Of a DNA stretch of 64,000 bases, positions 1-12,110 are shown in pieces. Under the pieces are notes generated by a model that did no database searches, was not told where the DNA came from, and worked only from the letters and a program-made list of their open reading frames with translations. Location of the stretch: assembly GCF_964355755.1 (NCBI RefSeq), contig NC_092670.1, positions 31,671,795-31,735,794 on the forward strand, given 5' to 3'. Each line of letters begins with the position of its first letter. The first letter of the stretch is position 1. Origin of the DNA: Antedon mediterranea (Eukaryota > Echinodermata > Crinoidea > Comatulida > Antedonidae). The position numbers and the translations under genes were made by a program.

Positions 1-189
1 ATGATTTTCTACTATCACATATTAAAATATAAAACAATCATAATAATAGCCTTTAATGAATTTATATGGAGGTCTATCCAAATAAATTTAAATAAAAGGG
101 TCGTAATATGTCTTCGTCTCCAGTTCGTGGAAAATGAAAAATAAATATTCAAAATATCCTCCCTAAATTCGATTTCTTGGAAAAAAATG

Positions 190-359
190 GCTATAGTTGA
201 GAACAGTGTTAAACGGGATCGTACATTAATGTTATTTGTTGTATATTGTTAAGTTTATCCTATTCTTTATCAATGTGCTCAAGTATACCAAAATGACTAT
301 AGTTGAGAACAGTGGTAAACTGGATCGTACATTAATGTTATTTGTTGTATATTGTTAAG
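190..359 (+). repeat. Two direct repeats of about 65 bp inside the TIR element
   Basis: The segment at 190-254 (beginning GCTATAGTTGAGAACAGTG) recurs at 295-359 with only a few differences, a spacing of about 105 bp. It lies just inside the left arm of the TIR element and may be a subterminal repeat. No coding potential. Confidence 0.7.
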
Positions 360-697
360 TGTATTCTTTATTCTTAATAATTGTACTAAATTATTTAAAG
401 AAACAGTAGTAAGCATAACATTTCCCCACTCCTACATTAGCATGGTAGGACATTGTAATGGTCGCAGGTGGCTCAACTTTATTACTGCAATGGGATGGAC
501 ATGGTCCTACTACCACCTTACCATCCAATAGGATTCCAGTAAATTTCGTTTACTACCAATCATATTTCAGTAATTAAATGACCCCTTAAGTTAACAAGGA
601 AATCAGCCTATCCCATACCGGTAGGCTTCGTCGTACAGGCGTACTGCGGTAATATTTGAGAATTCTCAACAGGCCAATTTGGTATATTTTATATACC

Positions 698-1545
698 TGG
701 TCTGGGGGGGCAACACGCACAAGTCATGTGGTTTGACACCAAGAATTCTTGGTGCATAAATTATCCAGTTGACTAGTTTAATCCGCATGCCATTGGCTAC
801 TCATTCGTACGCAGTTTTAATATTCATATTTCAGAATTCCAAAGACTCAACATCTAAGACGATGCGCATGCGCTATGTTACCCTTTAGACAATGTGTACT
901 TGGGTACATTGATGAAAGTTTCTGAAGACTAGAAATGATTTTATATGCCAAGTAGTCTGGTAAACATTTGATGGGATTTTTCCCATCGTCTGATATGATA
1001 GGCTAGCTTCTCTGCCAAATCAAACATTGAATGGATCATTTATTATGCGGAGATAATTTGATTCAGTTCCCATCCAGACCCTGTCCTGTTATGTGTGGTG
1101 GTGGTGTAGCCCTGTTGTGTGCCTGTCGGTGGTGGTATGTACCTTATTGGCGTTTTATTTGGCAGGTCATACGTACGAGTTGAGTAGCCCTACGAAGGAG
1201 GCCTAGGCAAACAATTAATAAACAAAACAACTTGGCAACACGATTTTATATTTCAACATATGTTCTGTCTCGATCGTACATTCAGCACTGTACGTACGTA
1301 CTCGATCTTTTTTCATTTTTAAACAAAATGGTCATTGGTTGATTCGAAATCCATATTTACATACCGCCCGCCCCATATAGCCAAATACGGTATGATAACA
1401 TACGTCATTCTTATCGGATGTTTGCGGTCTGCAAATCGATTTATATACGTGTTTCACAAGTCTGTATTTTCAGACAAAAATCGCGGTCGAAATAAAAACA
1501 AATAAATTAAAAAAAAGACAATAAATACAGACTTGGGGCAAGTCT
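698..1545 (+). repeat. Dispersed repeat, copy 1 of a family seen again at 54741-55689
   Basis: This stretch matches 54741-55592 in reverse orientation along almost its whole length, including the block around CCGCCCGCCCCATATAGCC at 1365 and the AGACTTGGGGCAAGTCT hairpin at its right end. By eye the copies differ at roughly one base in seven to ten. It sits inside the TIR element at 1-2288. No open reading frame of note. Confidence 0.75.
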
Positions 1546-2288
1546 ATTGATGAACGTGCGAGTGAGCCAACATTTTGGGTACGAGTAAACCAAAATTTGG
1601 GTACGAGTTGGAATTGGTACGGGTTGACCTGTATTCTTCTAGGTAATCTTACTAGGCCTCGAGTAGGTCTACTCTAAATTCCGGCTACAATAATGGTCTA
1701 TTCTGTTTATAGCTTTATTGATAGCTGGGTTCAAATCTGGGTTGGGTTGTTTTATTCATAACTGTTGAATTGCATCCCAATACATGGTACCTATTGGTAT
1801 TATATCTGTAAATATAAAGTCCTCTCTTATAAATAGATGTATCTCTCCAAACTACTCCAACTACCTAATCTAATAATAGTACTATTAGCATACTACTGTA
1901 CACTTTGTAGACAAGAAATAATTAGTTGTATCCACCTAAAGGACTTATGGTAGTACTGTACAGTCGATCGTCCTCTCACTGGCCCGGTCAACATAATCTA
2001 CGCCTAGATTATTACAGTAATTAAAAAGTACATTATTACAGAGATTTTTTTTTTGCAGAAATCAAAGTTATGTGTATAGAAAGCAGTATTCGTATTAAAA
2101 ACTAAGCAGGTTGTACTGAACGCAAACTGGCAGGATATTTTGAATATTTTTTTTTTCATTTTCCACGAACTGGAGACGAAGACATATTACGACCCTTTTA
2201 TTTAAATTTATTTGGATAGACCTCCATATAAATTCATTAAAGGCTATATGATTGTTTTATATTTTAATATGTGATAGTAGAAAATCAT

Positions 2289-3900
2289 TGTGCATAATGA
2301 AGACTATGAATCTAATATTTACTTGCATTCTCATCTTTTTAAAATGTTATTTATAATGCTGGTAATGAATTTACTATTGAAAAAGTCATGTTTCCACTTA
2401 TCTCAAATTTTGGCACCCACCTCTAACCTTGGTAGAACTGACTGTGTTCTACATGAGTACATATAGTAGTGTTTCCACCATACTACTTCAACCTGGTAAT
2501 TGAATAAATTTCATTGGGGTAACATTTAAACTAATTATCACCTTTAACATAAAGTATCCTCCTGAAACATGTATTTGTACTGTACTTCATCTAATATCCA
2601 TTACTTAAAACTAATTTGGGTGATTTATGTCTAACTTCAGGAATGATCTGAGGCTAGAAGAACGAATTTCTGTACACATAATTTATTTTAAAAATAAACC
2701 AAAGTTTTCCTAATAATTTAACCCCTAGGTTGATAACTAACTAACAAAGAAATTATTGAAATTGTGTTCTCACAATATATAGGTGTATTTGTATCTACAT
2801 GCATGCTGCTGTACTTGTTTTTAACCGCATAATGGCATTGAAAAGAAGAATGTTTTATAATTATTATAGGTTATTTCCAAATATTAAAGGTCTGAAACAG
2901 AAACTAAATGTTACCAAACTATGTTTTTGAAAATCTCTATGATATAATATAATAAAATGAATATAATATTAAATTATATTGACTATTTTTGATAATCATC
3001 ATGTCCTTATAAATTCATTTATATTTCTTTTGTGTAATATAGTTCATATATTATGTATTAAATAAAATGGTAAGGCCCTATACTGTTTATATTTAAGGAA
3101 AGTGTATATACACTATTATTTTATGCCTACCAATATTAGTATTAATTGTTTATGTAACTATTTTGTCTAATTGCATTGATTTTTTGTATAGGCCAATGGC
3201 ATTAATGTTTTTCTCAAAGCAAATTAGCCTAATAATGCCATATTTAGACACATAATTAATTGATTTCTGATATTCTGTACTTGTGTATGCATTACTAAAA
3301 TAGTAGTTATTTTATTTCATTTATAATGTATATATAAACATTTATTTCGGTTTTTTTTTACCTTTTTACGTTTAAAAAATATTAAAATACCTATCAACCT
3401 TTCTGTTATTGTTACTATTATAATATTTTTTGCAGAAGATTGATTTCAATAAAAAAATTTAAAACATTTAATTTGACTTATACTGTACTATGTTAGTTCA
3501 GGAGATGAAGTGTGTGTTGGTAGAATCTGGTGTGTTTGAGGTTGGTGATGTGAGGTGTATTTTTGTGACTTTAAGACCTAAATTAGATGTTTTCTGAAGA
3601 AAAGAAGCGAATAGGCTTTCAAACAACCCCAAGAAGATTCACACAAAAATAATTACTTCCCAATAAAACAGTATGTAACAGTGTATATTAAAGTACATTG
3701 AATGAACTCGAGCGGAAAAATAACACACATAAAAAAACATTCATTTCCTTGTCGAAAAGCGCCCTCTCTAGTTTTTTATTAATTTATTAATAATTATTAT
3801 TAATTAATGAGTAATATAAACATATTTTTAACATTTCATGCTGGAAGCTGATTCTACTCCAAACAAAGTTTCATACCTCCAAATTTCATCAACGTATTCA
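2289..3900. other. AT-rich stretch, nothing recognised
   Basis: About 1.6 kb of AT-rich DNA with short homopolymer runs. I see no convincing reading frame, RNA gene or repeat. A GCGCCCTCTCTAG motif at about 3758 also occurs in the BEL LTRs (near 37520) but without flanking similarity. Confidence 0.5.
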
Positions 3901-3907
3901 AAGCACT

Positions 3908-4190
3908 TCAATAAATATCACATTGAACATTAAAAATTAGGGTTATGGATAGAATTCTGCTTAAAACATATACAAAAAACATCGATAACAAATATTTTTC
4001 GTATTCAAAAACATTTGATACTTGGTATAAATGTTCAATATAGGTTGCTCCATCTTCTAAATGTCGCTTTGGATCCAGTTTGTAAACGTTTTCACTCCAC
4101 CAATTCTTCTTCTTCAACAAACTCAAATAAAAAAGAGTGAAAAATTTCTAAAATAATGTTAAGAACGTATTCTTGCTAAATTCGATTTCT
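3908..4190 (-). other. Duplicated block upstream of the lectin promoter
   Basis: A 72-codon frame on the minus strand (3908-4126) overlaps a block at about 4050-4190 that recurs at 14660-14815. The second copy keeps the start of the frame (SLLKK) but drifts afterwards with indels, so coding conservation is not supported. The block lies immediately upstream of the lectin promoter in copy 1, and upstream of the Penelope insertion and the second promoter in copy 2. It is best read as part of the tandemly duplicated locus, perhaps regulatory. Protein family not recognised. Confidence 0.4.
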
Positions 4191-4199
4191 TGGTACCTA

Positions 4200-4432
4200 C
4201 CCTGCCTTTTCCGGGGCTAGGTTATTTTATCAGTACACAACACTCGAACTAAATTATTGCATGCAATACAGTGCTAATCCATTATGTAATGGGCATGCGG
4301 CTAATACACACCTCACCCCTAAAGAGATTAACAATGACCTCCAATGATAAGATATATAAGTAATTCATTACTGATTAATTTCATTAGAAACATTTAGCTT
4401 AAACTCATCAGCAACATTTTCTTGAAGAAACA
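4200..4432 (+). promoter_or_regulatory. Lectin gene promoter and non-coding exon 1, copy 1
   Basis: A TATATAA box lies at 4353-4359. About 30 bases downstream begins a short leader ending at 4432, followed by a strong splice donor GTGAGTATTC. The same arrangement (TATATAA, then CATCAGCAACATTTTCTT, then CA|GTGAGT) is found at 18344-18426, which supports function. The next good acceptor in a homologous context is at 12396-12397, just before the lectin start codon, so intron 1 would be 7965 bp. The link of this exon to the lectin is inferred from copy 2, where the same exon 1 lies only 0.8 kb from a homologous signal-peptide exon. Confidence 0.55.
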
Positions 4433-5108
4433 GTGAGTATTCTATAATTGCAATCATTTTTTATTGTTTTTAATTTTACCGATTATTTTAAACATGTATT
4501 TTACTTTTACCGTACTGTTTTGTACTGACGTAACATAATCATGGACCTATACATTCGAAAGTTCATGGTTCAATTCTTGTATGATTTTCTACAGTTTTTT
4601 CACTTATTACCTTTAAATTGTAGTTCACAATTGACCCAAACGGGTTTCGTATACAGAACTACTAGTAAGTTATAATTTAATCTAATATCTTCATCGTATT
4701 TTTTTAATCCATTGCTATGTCTTAAATGCTCGTCAATGCTTGTCAATAATACATATTATATATAATTTGTTAAAGTTGATTATGTCATAGATTTTAATCA
4801 AGCCTGAATCCTTTTTTTTTAAATAAAAACACTGAAAAAATTTAATTGGTTTTTAACCCAATTTAAAGATGTATTGTCCCTTTGACTAATTCCAAATTAG
4901 TTTAATTTATTTGAAAAAAAGGGGGTCATTTTGAAGTATCATAATAGTTATTAACTTTCACCAAAAATTAGTCGGGAAAAAAATATTTTAACCGAAATAC
5001 AGATGTTTTTTTGTTCCAAAAATAACTTTGACTTCCAGTCAAAGTTTTCAATCAAAACATATCTCATAATGCAACGCGCTTGTTTGGCTACTCTGTATGC
5101 ATAATCAT

Positions 5109-8100
5109 TAAATTTAAAAAGTTTACCTTAATAACTGGTTTTGAACTGAATCGGTTGATGTCTTATCGTTGTATGATGTATGATTAGGTTTGGTTTAAAA
5201 TTATGTTCGATAAAGTGCGTATGCGTATAGAATGAAATGCTCGCGTTACGATGTACGCGTGTAATGTTGTTTATATCGTATAACAGATAAAGGATGAAAA
5301 TATAGAAGGTATAAATGGTAGAAAAATAAAAAGTAGTTTAGGATGTAGAAATAGGAAAAGTTTGTTAGTGCAAAAGTGTAGATTTTGAATGCGAGAAATG
5401 ACTTGATGGTACAGTCCAACTAGAGTCATATGTCGGCACCTAGGCCTATATAACGTTGTGAGGTAATTTCCCGATTGATCGTAATCAAAACGGTACTGGG
5501 TATGGTCTACTAGTTTTTCTGCTCCCAACCAGTACATCCATTCATAGAAGCTTTGATGAGGTAAGCCTACCTGGTGGTGGCCATAGAACGGTCCCGAGAT
5601 AACGACTATACTTCGGCTTTAGTCGATAGAAGATTGAATGAATTGTTAGAGATAGAGTATACGATGTTATGATTATGTGTAGATATGTGATTTGTTCTTT
5701 TTATTCAAATGATGTTATGTATTTAATAAATTTGTTATATCAATTAATTCAATTATCGTAGATTGCATATTATGCGATAAATATTATTTAATAAATGTTT
5801 GATATATTATTATTATTATATTAATAAAAAGATATTTGTTAGTTTAAATTAAAAATATAGATATAAGGAAGAAAAGCAAAGAGATTATGGAGCGGCTGTA
5901 CCAGAATATACAACACTAAGTATTGTAAAGTTAATATTATATTAAAAATTTAGGCGATCTTGTCAAAGGTCAAGCGCCTTCAGCCTGCCACGTTTCGATA
6001 TTCAATATTGAACTTCACCTGACGTGGTTCCACAATATCTTTATATTATGAATATGGTAGAGTGGATAGAAACAAAAATTAATTTAAATTTAAAAAGTGT
6101 ACCTTAATAACTGGTTTTGAGCTGAATCGGTTGATGTCTTATCGTTGTATGATGTATGATTAGGTTTGGTTTAAAATTATGTTCGATAAAGTGCGTATGC
6201 GTATAGAATGAAATGCTCGCGTTACGATGTACGCGTGTAATGTTGTTTATATCGTATAACAGATAAAGGATGAAAATATAGAAGGTATGGTAGAAAAATA
6301 AAAAGTAGTTTAGGATGTAGAAATAGGAAAAGTTTGTTAGTGCAAAAGTGTAGATTTTGAATGCGAGAAATGACTTGATGGTACAGTCCAACTAGAGTCC
6401 TATGTCGGCACCTAGGCCTATATAACGTTGTGAGGTAATTTCCCGATTGATCGTAATCAAAACGGTACTGGGTATGGTCTACTAGTTTTTCTGCTCCCAA
6501 CCAGTACATCCATTCATAGAAGCTTTGATGAAGTAAGCCTACCTGGTGGTGGCCATAGAACGGTCCCTAGATAACGACTATACTTCGGCTTTAGTCGATA
6601 GAAGATTGAATGAATTGTTAGAGATAGAGCAGTATACGATGTTATGATTATGTGTAGATATGTGATTTGTTCTTTTTATTCAAATGATGTTATGTATTTA
6701 ATAAATTTGTTATATCAATTAATTCAATTATCGTAGATTGCATATTATGCGATAAATAATTATTTAATAAATGTTTGATATATTATTATTATTATATTAA
6801 TAAAAAGATATTTGTTAGTTTAAATTAAAAATATAGATATAAGGAAGAAAAGCAAAGAGATTATGGAGCGGCTGTACCAGAATATACAACACTAAGTATT
6901 GTAAAGTTAATATTATATTAAAAATTTAGGCGATCTTGTCAAAGGTCAAGCGCCTTCAGCCTGCCACGTTTCGATATTCAATATTGAACTTGACCTGACG
7001 TGGTTCCACAATATCTTTATATGAATATGGTAGAGTGGATAGAAACAAAAATTAATTTAAATTTAAAAAGTTTACCTTAATAACTGGTTTTGAACTGAAG
7101 CGGTTGATGTCTTATCGTTGTATGATGTATGATTAGGTTTGGTTTAAAATTATGTTCGATAAAGTGCGTATGCGTATAGAATGAAATGCTCGCGTTACGA
7201 TGTACGAGTGTAATGTTGTTTATATCGTATAACAGATAAAGGATGAAAATATAGAAGGTATATGGTAGAAAAATAAAAAGTAGTTTAGGATGTAGAAATA
7301 GGAAAAGTTTGTTAGTGCAAAAGTGTAGATTTTGAATGCGAGAAATGACTTGATGGTACAGTCCAACTAGAGTCCTATGTCGGCACCTAGGCCTATATAA
7401 CGTTGTGAGGTAATTTCCTGATTGATCGTAATCAAAACGGTACTGGGTATGGTCTACTAGTTTTCTGCTCCCAACCAGTACATCCATTCATAGAAGCTTT
7501 GATGGAGTAAGCCTACCTGGTGGTGGCCATAGAATGGTCCCGAGATAACGACTATACTTCGGCTTTAGCCGATAGAAGATTGAATGAATTGTTAGAGATA
7601 GAGTATACGATGTTATGATTATGTGTAGATATGTGATTTGTTCTTTTTATTCAAATGATGTTATAATAAATGTGTTATATCAATATTAATTCAATTGTCG
7701 TAGATTGCATATTATGCGATAAATATTATTTAATACATGTTTGATATATTATTATTATTATATTAATAAAAAGATATATGTTAGTATATAAATTTAAAAA
7801 TATAGATATAACGTCGTGAGGTAATTTCCCGATTGATCGTAATCAAAACGGTACTGGGTTTGGTCTGGTCTACTAGCGTTCCTGCTCCCAACCAGTACAT
7901 CCATTCATAGAAGCCTTACCTGGTGGTGGCCATAGAACGGTCCCGAGATAACGACTATACTTCGGCTTTAGTCGATAGAAGATTGAATAAATTGTTAGAG
8001 ATAGAGTATACGATGTTATGATTATGTGTAGATATGTGATTTGTTCTTTTTATTCAAATGATGTTATGTATTTAATAAATTTGTTATATCAATTAATTAA

Positions 8101-8250
8101 ATTATCGTAGATTGCTTAGGCCTATTATGCGATAAATATTATTTAATACATTTTTTTTGATATATTATTATTATTATAATATTAATAAAAAGATATTTGT
8201 TAGTATAAATTTAAAAATATAGATATAAAGAAGAAAAGCAAAGAGATTAT
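5109..8250 (+). repeat. Tandem repeat, about 975-bp unit, three copies plus a partial fourth
   Basis: Units start at about 5109, 6086 and 7060 (phrase AACTGGTTTTGAACTGAA nearby in each). A partial fourth copy resumes at about 7807, inside the unit, and runs to about 8250. Copies differ by small indels and substitutions. Each unit ends with AGATTATGGAGCGGCTGTA. Minus-strand frames of 88-136 codons in each copy share a WLGAEKLVDHTQYRFDYDQ segment but have different ends. The array lies in intron 1 of the lectin gene. A weak relative of part of the unit is seen at 60430-60520. Confidence 0.85.
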
Positions 8251-8345
8251 GGAGCGGCTGTACTTAGTGTTGTATATTCTGGTACAGCTGCTCCATAATC
8301 TCTTTGCTTTTCTTCCTTATATCTATATTTTTAAATTTATACTCT
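8205..8345. repeat. Inverted repeat closing the 975-bp array
   Basis: The end of the last unit (about 8205-8262) is followed at once by its own reverse complement (about 8272-8345), both containing AAAGCAAAGAGATTATGGAGC or its complement. The result is a long, almost perfect hairpin at the array edge, as expected for an inversion or a replication template switch. Confidence 0.8.
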
Positions 8346-8351
8346 ATCTCT

Positions 8352-8492
8352 GTATAGTTCACTATGTCGGTGGGTCGGTCTGTCTGTCGGTCTGTCGGTC
8401 TGTCTGTCGGTCTGTCTGTCGGTCTGTCGGTCTGTCTGTCGTTCCGGTATCACTATGCATTGTAGCACGCGACTTAATGGCTGTTGGCCTTG
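8352..8492 (+). repeat. TCTG/TCGG microsatellite with conserved flanks, copy 1
   Basis: A run of mixed TCTG, TCGG and GGTC units, preceded by TATAGTTCACTATGTCGG and followed by GGTATCACTATGCATTGTAG. The same flanks surround similar runs at 21611-21697 and 22267-22393, so this is a dispersed repeat carrying a microsatellite rather than an isolated simple repeat. Shorter TCGG runs occur near 8780 and 8930. Frames reading through it are low-complexity artefacts. Confidence 0.8.
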
Positions 8493-9248
8493 TTTTTTTA
8501 TTATTCAGGCATAATTCCGGTGTTAAGTTCATAACAGCATTGACCAGGCAACATTCTGACAACTTACGTAGTTTTGAAGAAATATTATTTTCAAACACAG
8601 ACATTTTAGATTTTTAGTTTTGTTTATAAACTTTTGATAACCTTTGATAATGTAAAGTATGAAAAAGAAATAGTCATACTGATGCGTTGGGTATTTACAT
8701 AACGTAGTGTTCTACAGTATAACATACTTCATGATTATAAAATTTGGTACTCATAAATTTCAAGTTAGATTCTATCACTATGTCGGTCGGTCGGTAAACA
8801 TTAAATTTCGGTAAACAATAACTTAAATTAATATTTTTATCGTAATTTTGACAGTGGATATTAATACTTATAGGCAAATATAAATGTTTTTAACATTGTT
8901 TCAACAATTGTTAACATTTTCAGCAATTTCGGTCGGTTGGTCGGTCGGTAAACACTAACTCATATTCATAGTTTTTCGTTATTTTGACAGTAGATATTAA
9001 TACTTGGATGCAAAATAAAGGTTTTTACAAATTTTTCAACATTTTCAGCAATTTTTAACATCTATCAATGTAACTGTTTTTTTTTTGTTTTTTTAATTAT
9101 TTTTCACATTTTTCAACATTTTTAACAATTTTATTTATTTTCACCTTCTTTAATCCAACATCACTCCAATTTTATGTTTTGAGTGTTGAATGCAATATTC
9201 TATTTTGCCTAAAACCTGAAAATTAATACATGTTGCTTTAATAACTCA

Positions 9249-10088
9249 TTGATCAACAACAGTATATTGTCACTTGCATCCAGCAATACATCAACTGATT
9301 CTTCCATCTTTGAAACTAACCTTATTCAAGTTGCTTTATTTAACGCCAGAAGTGTGGTGAATAAGATCGAAGAATTCCATGCGCGTATCGCAATTGATGA
9401 ATTGGACATCTTGATTGTCACAGAAACGTGGCTGGACTCCTCTATTGATAGTACGGAACTGTTTCCAGACTCATTCGTTGTGTACAGAAAAGACCGTTCA
9501 AGACACGGTGGTGGTGTTCTATTAGCTTTGAAGAACGCATTTAAATCCTCTATTGTTGACTTTCCTACTAACATTGAGGTCAAAATTATTGAAATAACTG
9601 TAAATAACAATTTTAACGTTTTAATATGTGCTGTTTATAGGCCACCGAGTTCAAATGACGATTGGCTCAATCAATTCCACGATGTCGTTGATTTTATCCT
9701 ATCTATTTTACATAAGTACTGTGGTATAATTTTAACTGGTGATTTTAATTATGATTACGGTGTTGATAGTCCCTTAGTTTATAAGAAATTTAAAGAAATT
9801 ATTGCTCCACTTGATACTATACAATTTGTTGATTTTTTTACTCGTGTATCTAACACCAAAAGTAGCATTATTGATCTGGTCTTGTGCAATAACCCTGACA
9901 TTGTATGTAATTTCAGAAGTCATCCCGGTCTCAGTACAAGTGACCACCTTGGGGTTTATTTTAATATTAACGCTAGATGCAGTAAAGTTAAACCTGTAGA
10001 TAGATATTATTATCAATATAGTAAATGTGACCATGACGATCTTTTTACAACGTTGGGGGCGGTTCATTGGGGACTGTGCCTGGAATAA
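9249..10088 (+). pseudogene. Retrotransposon endonuclease domain (N-terminal half of the polyprotein)
   Basis: This 279-codon frame has the motifs of the exonuclease-endonuclease-phosphatase fold used by LINEs to nick target DNA: the N-A-R-S segment, the T-E-T-W acid, Y-R-P-P-S, G-D-F-N, S-I-I-D-L and S-D-H near the end. All expected catalytic positions appear present. It stops at 10086-10088, 15 bases before the RT frame, and both halves are in the same frame. In the last 40 bases the neighbouring frame reads more naturally (CAWNNQTV), so two compensating indels probably created the stop. The element is otherwise open. Confidence 0.85.
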
Positions 10089-10103
10089 TCAAACTGTGAG
10101 GAA

Positions 10104-12110
10104 ATGTGGGAAAATTTTAAAGACCTCTTTCTCGCCACTATCAACGATTGTATCCCTAAAGTCAAAAGTAAAAAAAGAAACAGGCCAGCTTGGATAACTC
10201 AAGAAATGGTTATCATGGCTCGTAAAAAGAAACGAATGCTAAAAGAGGCTTATCGTCATCTTCATAACCCAAGTAAGATGGACAAATATAGAAAGTTTAG
10301 TAATAAATTAAGAAACCTAACAAAAAAAGCTCATATACAATATATTAGGAAATTAAGTGCCGCCTGTGTAAATGGTGACTCCAAACGTTTTTTTAGTTAT
10401 GTTAAGACTAGGCGTAAGACTGGACAAGTCAAAAACTTTGTTTTTAACGGTATACCCTTGGTTTCCGATATTGATGCGGTAAATGCATTTTCCACATTCT
10501 TTGCGTCAAACTTTAACGAACCTAATCGTAATTTCAATGTTAACCATGAGATCTGTAATTGTGTTCACCCAGATATTGTTCCCCTTAATAACATTAATAT
10601 TACTGAAAAAACTATTTTCGAGGCTCTATTGTCATTGAAACCCAACAAATCCCCTGGACCAGACGGGATTACACCTAAAATGTTATCCATGTCAGCTCCA
10701 ATTATTGCCCCAGTGTTGTGCAAAATGTTTAACAAGTTCTTAACGGATGGCTTTGTACCAAAAGATTGGAAACTCGCGAATGTCACTCCTATTTTTAAGT
10801 CAGGTAATCGGAACGATGTTAATAATTATCGACCCATATCGCTATGTTCTATTATAGGTAAGGTTTTTGAACGTATTATAGCAGATAACATTCTTTTTCA
10901 TCTTCAATTTTTTGGATTTATAAGTCCCACGCAACACGGGTTTTATCCAGGTAGATCGTGTATTACACAGGCCTCAGCGTTATATCATGATTGGTCACAA
11001 ACAATGGATGTTAGACAACCTCATGTAATTGATGCAATATTCCTTGATTGGGAGAAGGCCTTTGACCGTGTTCCCCATGATTTAGTAATCAAGAAACTGC
11101 ACAACATGGGAGTATGTGGATCTCTCCTAAAGTGTCTTCACTCCTTTCTCAGTGACAGATTCCAACGTGTTGTTCTTAATAAGGAGCATTCTGATTGGGA
11201 TAGAGTGGGCTCGGGTGTTCCTCAGGGATCCGTGTTAGGCCCGCTTCTATTTAATCTCTTTGTTTATGACCTACCTCTAAATACCTCTTCTGTTATGAAG
11301 CAGTATGCAGACGATACAGTAATTTATAAACCTGTATTCAGTCGTCATGATGCACTTACCTTACAACAGGATCTTTGTAAAATTTCCAAATGGTGTGAGG
11401 ATAATAAAATGAAATTAAATGCAAAGAAGTGTAAAGTCATGCACATAACTAGGAAACGTAATTATATCCCTCATTTTATTTATACAATCGAATCCAATCC
11501 CGTTGAAGCTGTTAATTCACATAAATATCTTGGTATTAACTTCTCACGTGATTTAACATGGTCTGCTCACGTTAATGATGTATCGATGAAATCTATGAGA
11601 ATGCTTGGGTTTATCAAACGGTTTGTAGGTTTCAATGACACCGAAATTTTACTACGACTTTTTAATGCACTATGTCGACCTGTTATTGAATATGGTGCTC
11701 CTGTGTGGGATCCACATCAAAAACAACATAATATAGCTATTAACAAGTCATTAAGACGGGTTACTAAATTGTGTGTTGAAGGCGATTTCACTGACAGGCT
11801 TAAGATTCTAAATTTACCAGATATGGTTCAAAGAATGAAATTTCATAGTATAATTTTTGTAGTTAAGTGTTTGCATAATTTAATTGATTTTGATATATTT
11901 GAATACCTTACAATTAATTCTCGGTATCCAGAGTCCCTCACCTTTAAACACATGTATGCTAGAACTAATGCATTTAAATACTCCCTGTTTGTTAATTTCC
12001 CTCGAATATGGGAATGTATCCCGCATGAAGTTCGTAACAAAGTCCTGTTTAACTTTGGGGGGTTTAGAAGGGATTTGAAAAAATGTATTACTGATATCGA
12101 ATTCATCTAG
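10104..12110 (+). CDS. Non-LTR retrotransposon reverse transcriptase
   Basis: A 668-codon open frame covers an RT domain of the LINE type. Visible motifs in order are PGPDGITPKML (about residue 185), the NYRPISL block, FLDWEKAFDRVPH (catalytic acid in motif A), GVPQGSVLGPLLFN (motif B), QYADDTVIY (motif C, catalytic YADD) and HKYLGINFS. The C-terminal region RRVTKLC onwards matches the usual post-RT tail, and no zinc knuckle or RNase H domain is apparent. No stop or frameshift interrupts it, so insertion appears fairly recent. The true polypeptide probably begins with the endonuclease at 9249, so the Met at 10104 is only the first after the lesion. Confidence 0.9.
   Translation: MWENFKDLFLATINDCIPKVKSKKRNRPAWITQEMVIMARKKKRMLKEAYRHLHNPSKMDKYRKFSNKLRNLTKKAHIQYIRKLSAACVNGDSKRFFSYVKTRRKTGQVKNFVFNGIPLVSDIDAVNAFSTFFASNFNEPNRNFNVNHEICNCVHPDIVPLNNINITEKTIFEALLSLKPNKSPGPDGITPKMLSMSAPIIAPVLCKMFNKFLTDGFVPKDWKLANVTPIFKSGNRNDVNNYRPISLCSIIGKVFERIIADNILFHLQFFGFISPTQHGFYPGRSCITQASALYHDWSQTMDVRQPHVIDAIFLDWEKAFDRVPHDLVIKKLHNMGVCGSLLKCLHSFLSDRFQRVVLNKEHSDWDRVGSGVPQGSVLGPLLFNLFVYDLPLNTSSVMKQYADDTVIYKPVFSRHDALTLQQDLCKISKWCEDNKMKLNAKKCKVMHITRKRNYIPHFIYTIESNPVEAVNSHKYLGINFSRDLTWSAHVNDVSMKSMRMLGFIKRFVGFNDTEILLRLFNALCRPVIEYGAPVWDPHQKQHNIAINKSLRRVTKLCVEGDFTDRLKILNLPDMVQRMKFHSIIFVVKCLHNLIDFDIFEYLTINSRYPESLTFKHMYARTNAFKYSLFVNFPRIWECIPHEVRNKVLFNFGGFRRDLKKCITDIEFI

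Larger units (their letters stand above)
1..2288. mobile_element. TIR transposon (non-autonomous), left end at window edge
   Basis: The first 160 bases are repeated in inverted orientation at about 2133-2288 with near identity, for example the stretch around TCTCCAGTTCGTGG at 119-132 and its reverse complement at 2163-2176. This is a DNA-transposon-like element of about 2.29 kb with long terminal inverted repeats. No transposase reading frame is visible between the arms, so it is non-autonomous. The left arm starts at base 1, so the true left tip and the target duplication may lie outside the window. The superfamily is not determined. Confidence 0.75.

Noticed and set aside
3750-3780. Possible solo BEL LTR suggested by GCGCCCTCTCTAG
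   Set aside because: Only 13 bases match the LTR; flanks do not.
6222-7487. Possible fibrinogen-like exon in the 975-bp repeat (WLGAEKLVDHTQYRF resembles a WLG-K-H start)
   Set aside because: Only a short resemblance, no further fibrinogen-domain residues and no consistent splice sites; kept as a repeat with unknown origin.
8249-8617. 122-codon frame rich in Ser-Val-Cys-Arg and its minus-strand counterpart
   Set aside because: Translation of the TCTG/TCGG microsatellite; similar frames appear at 21482 and 22216 for the same reason.
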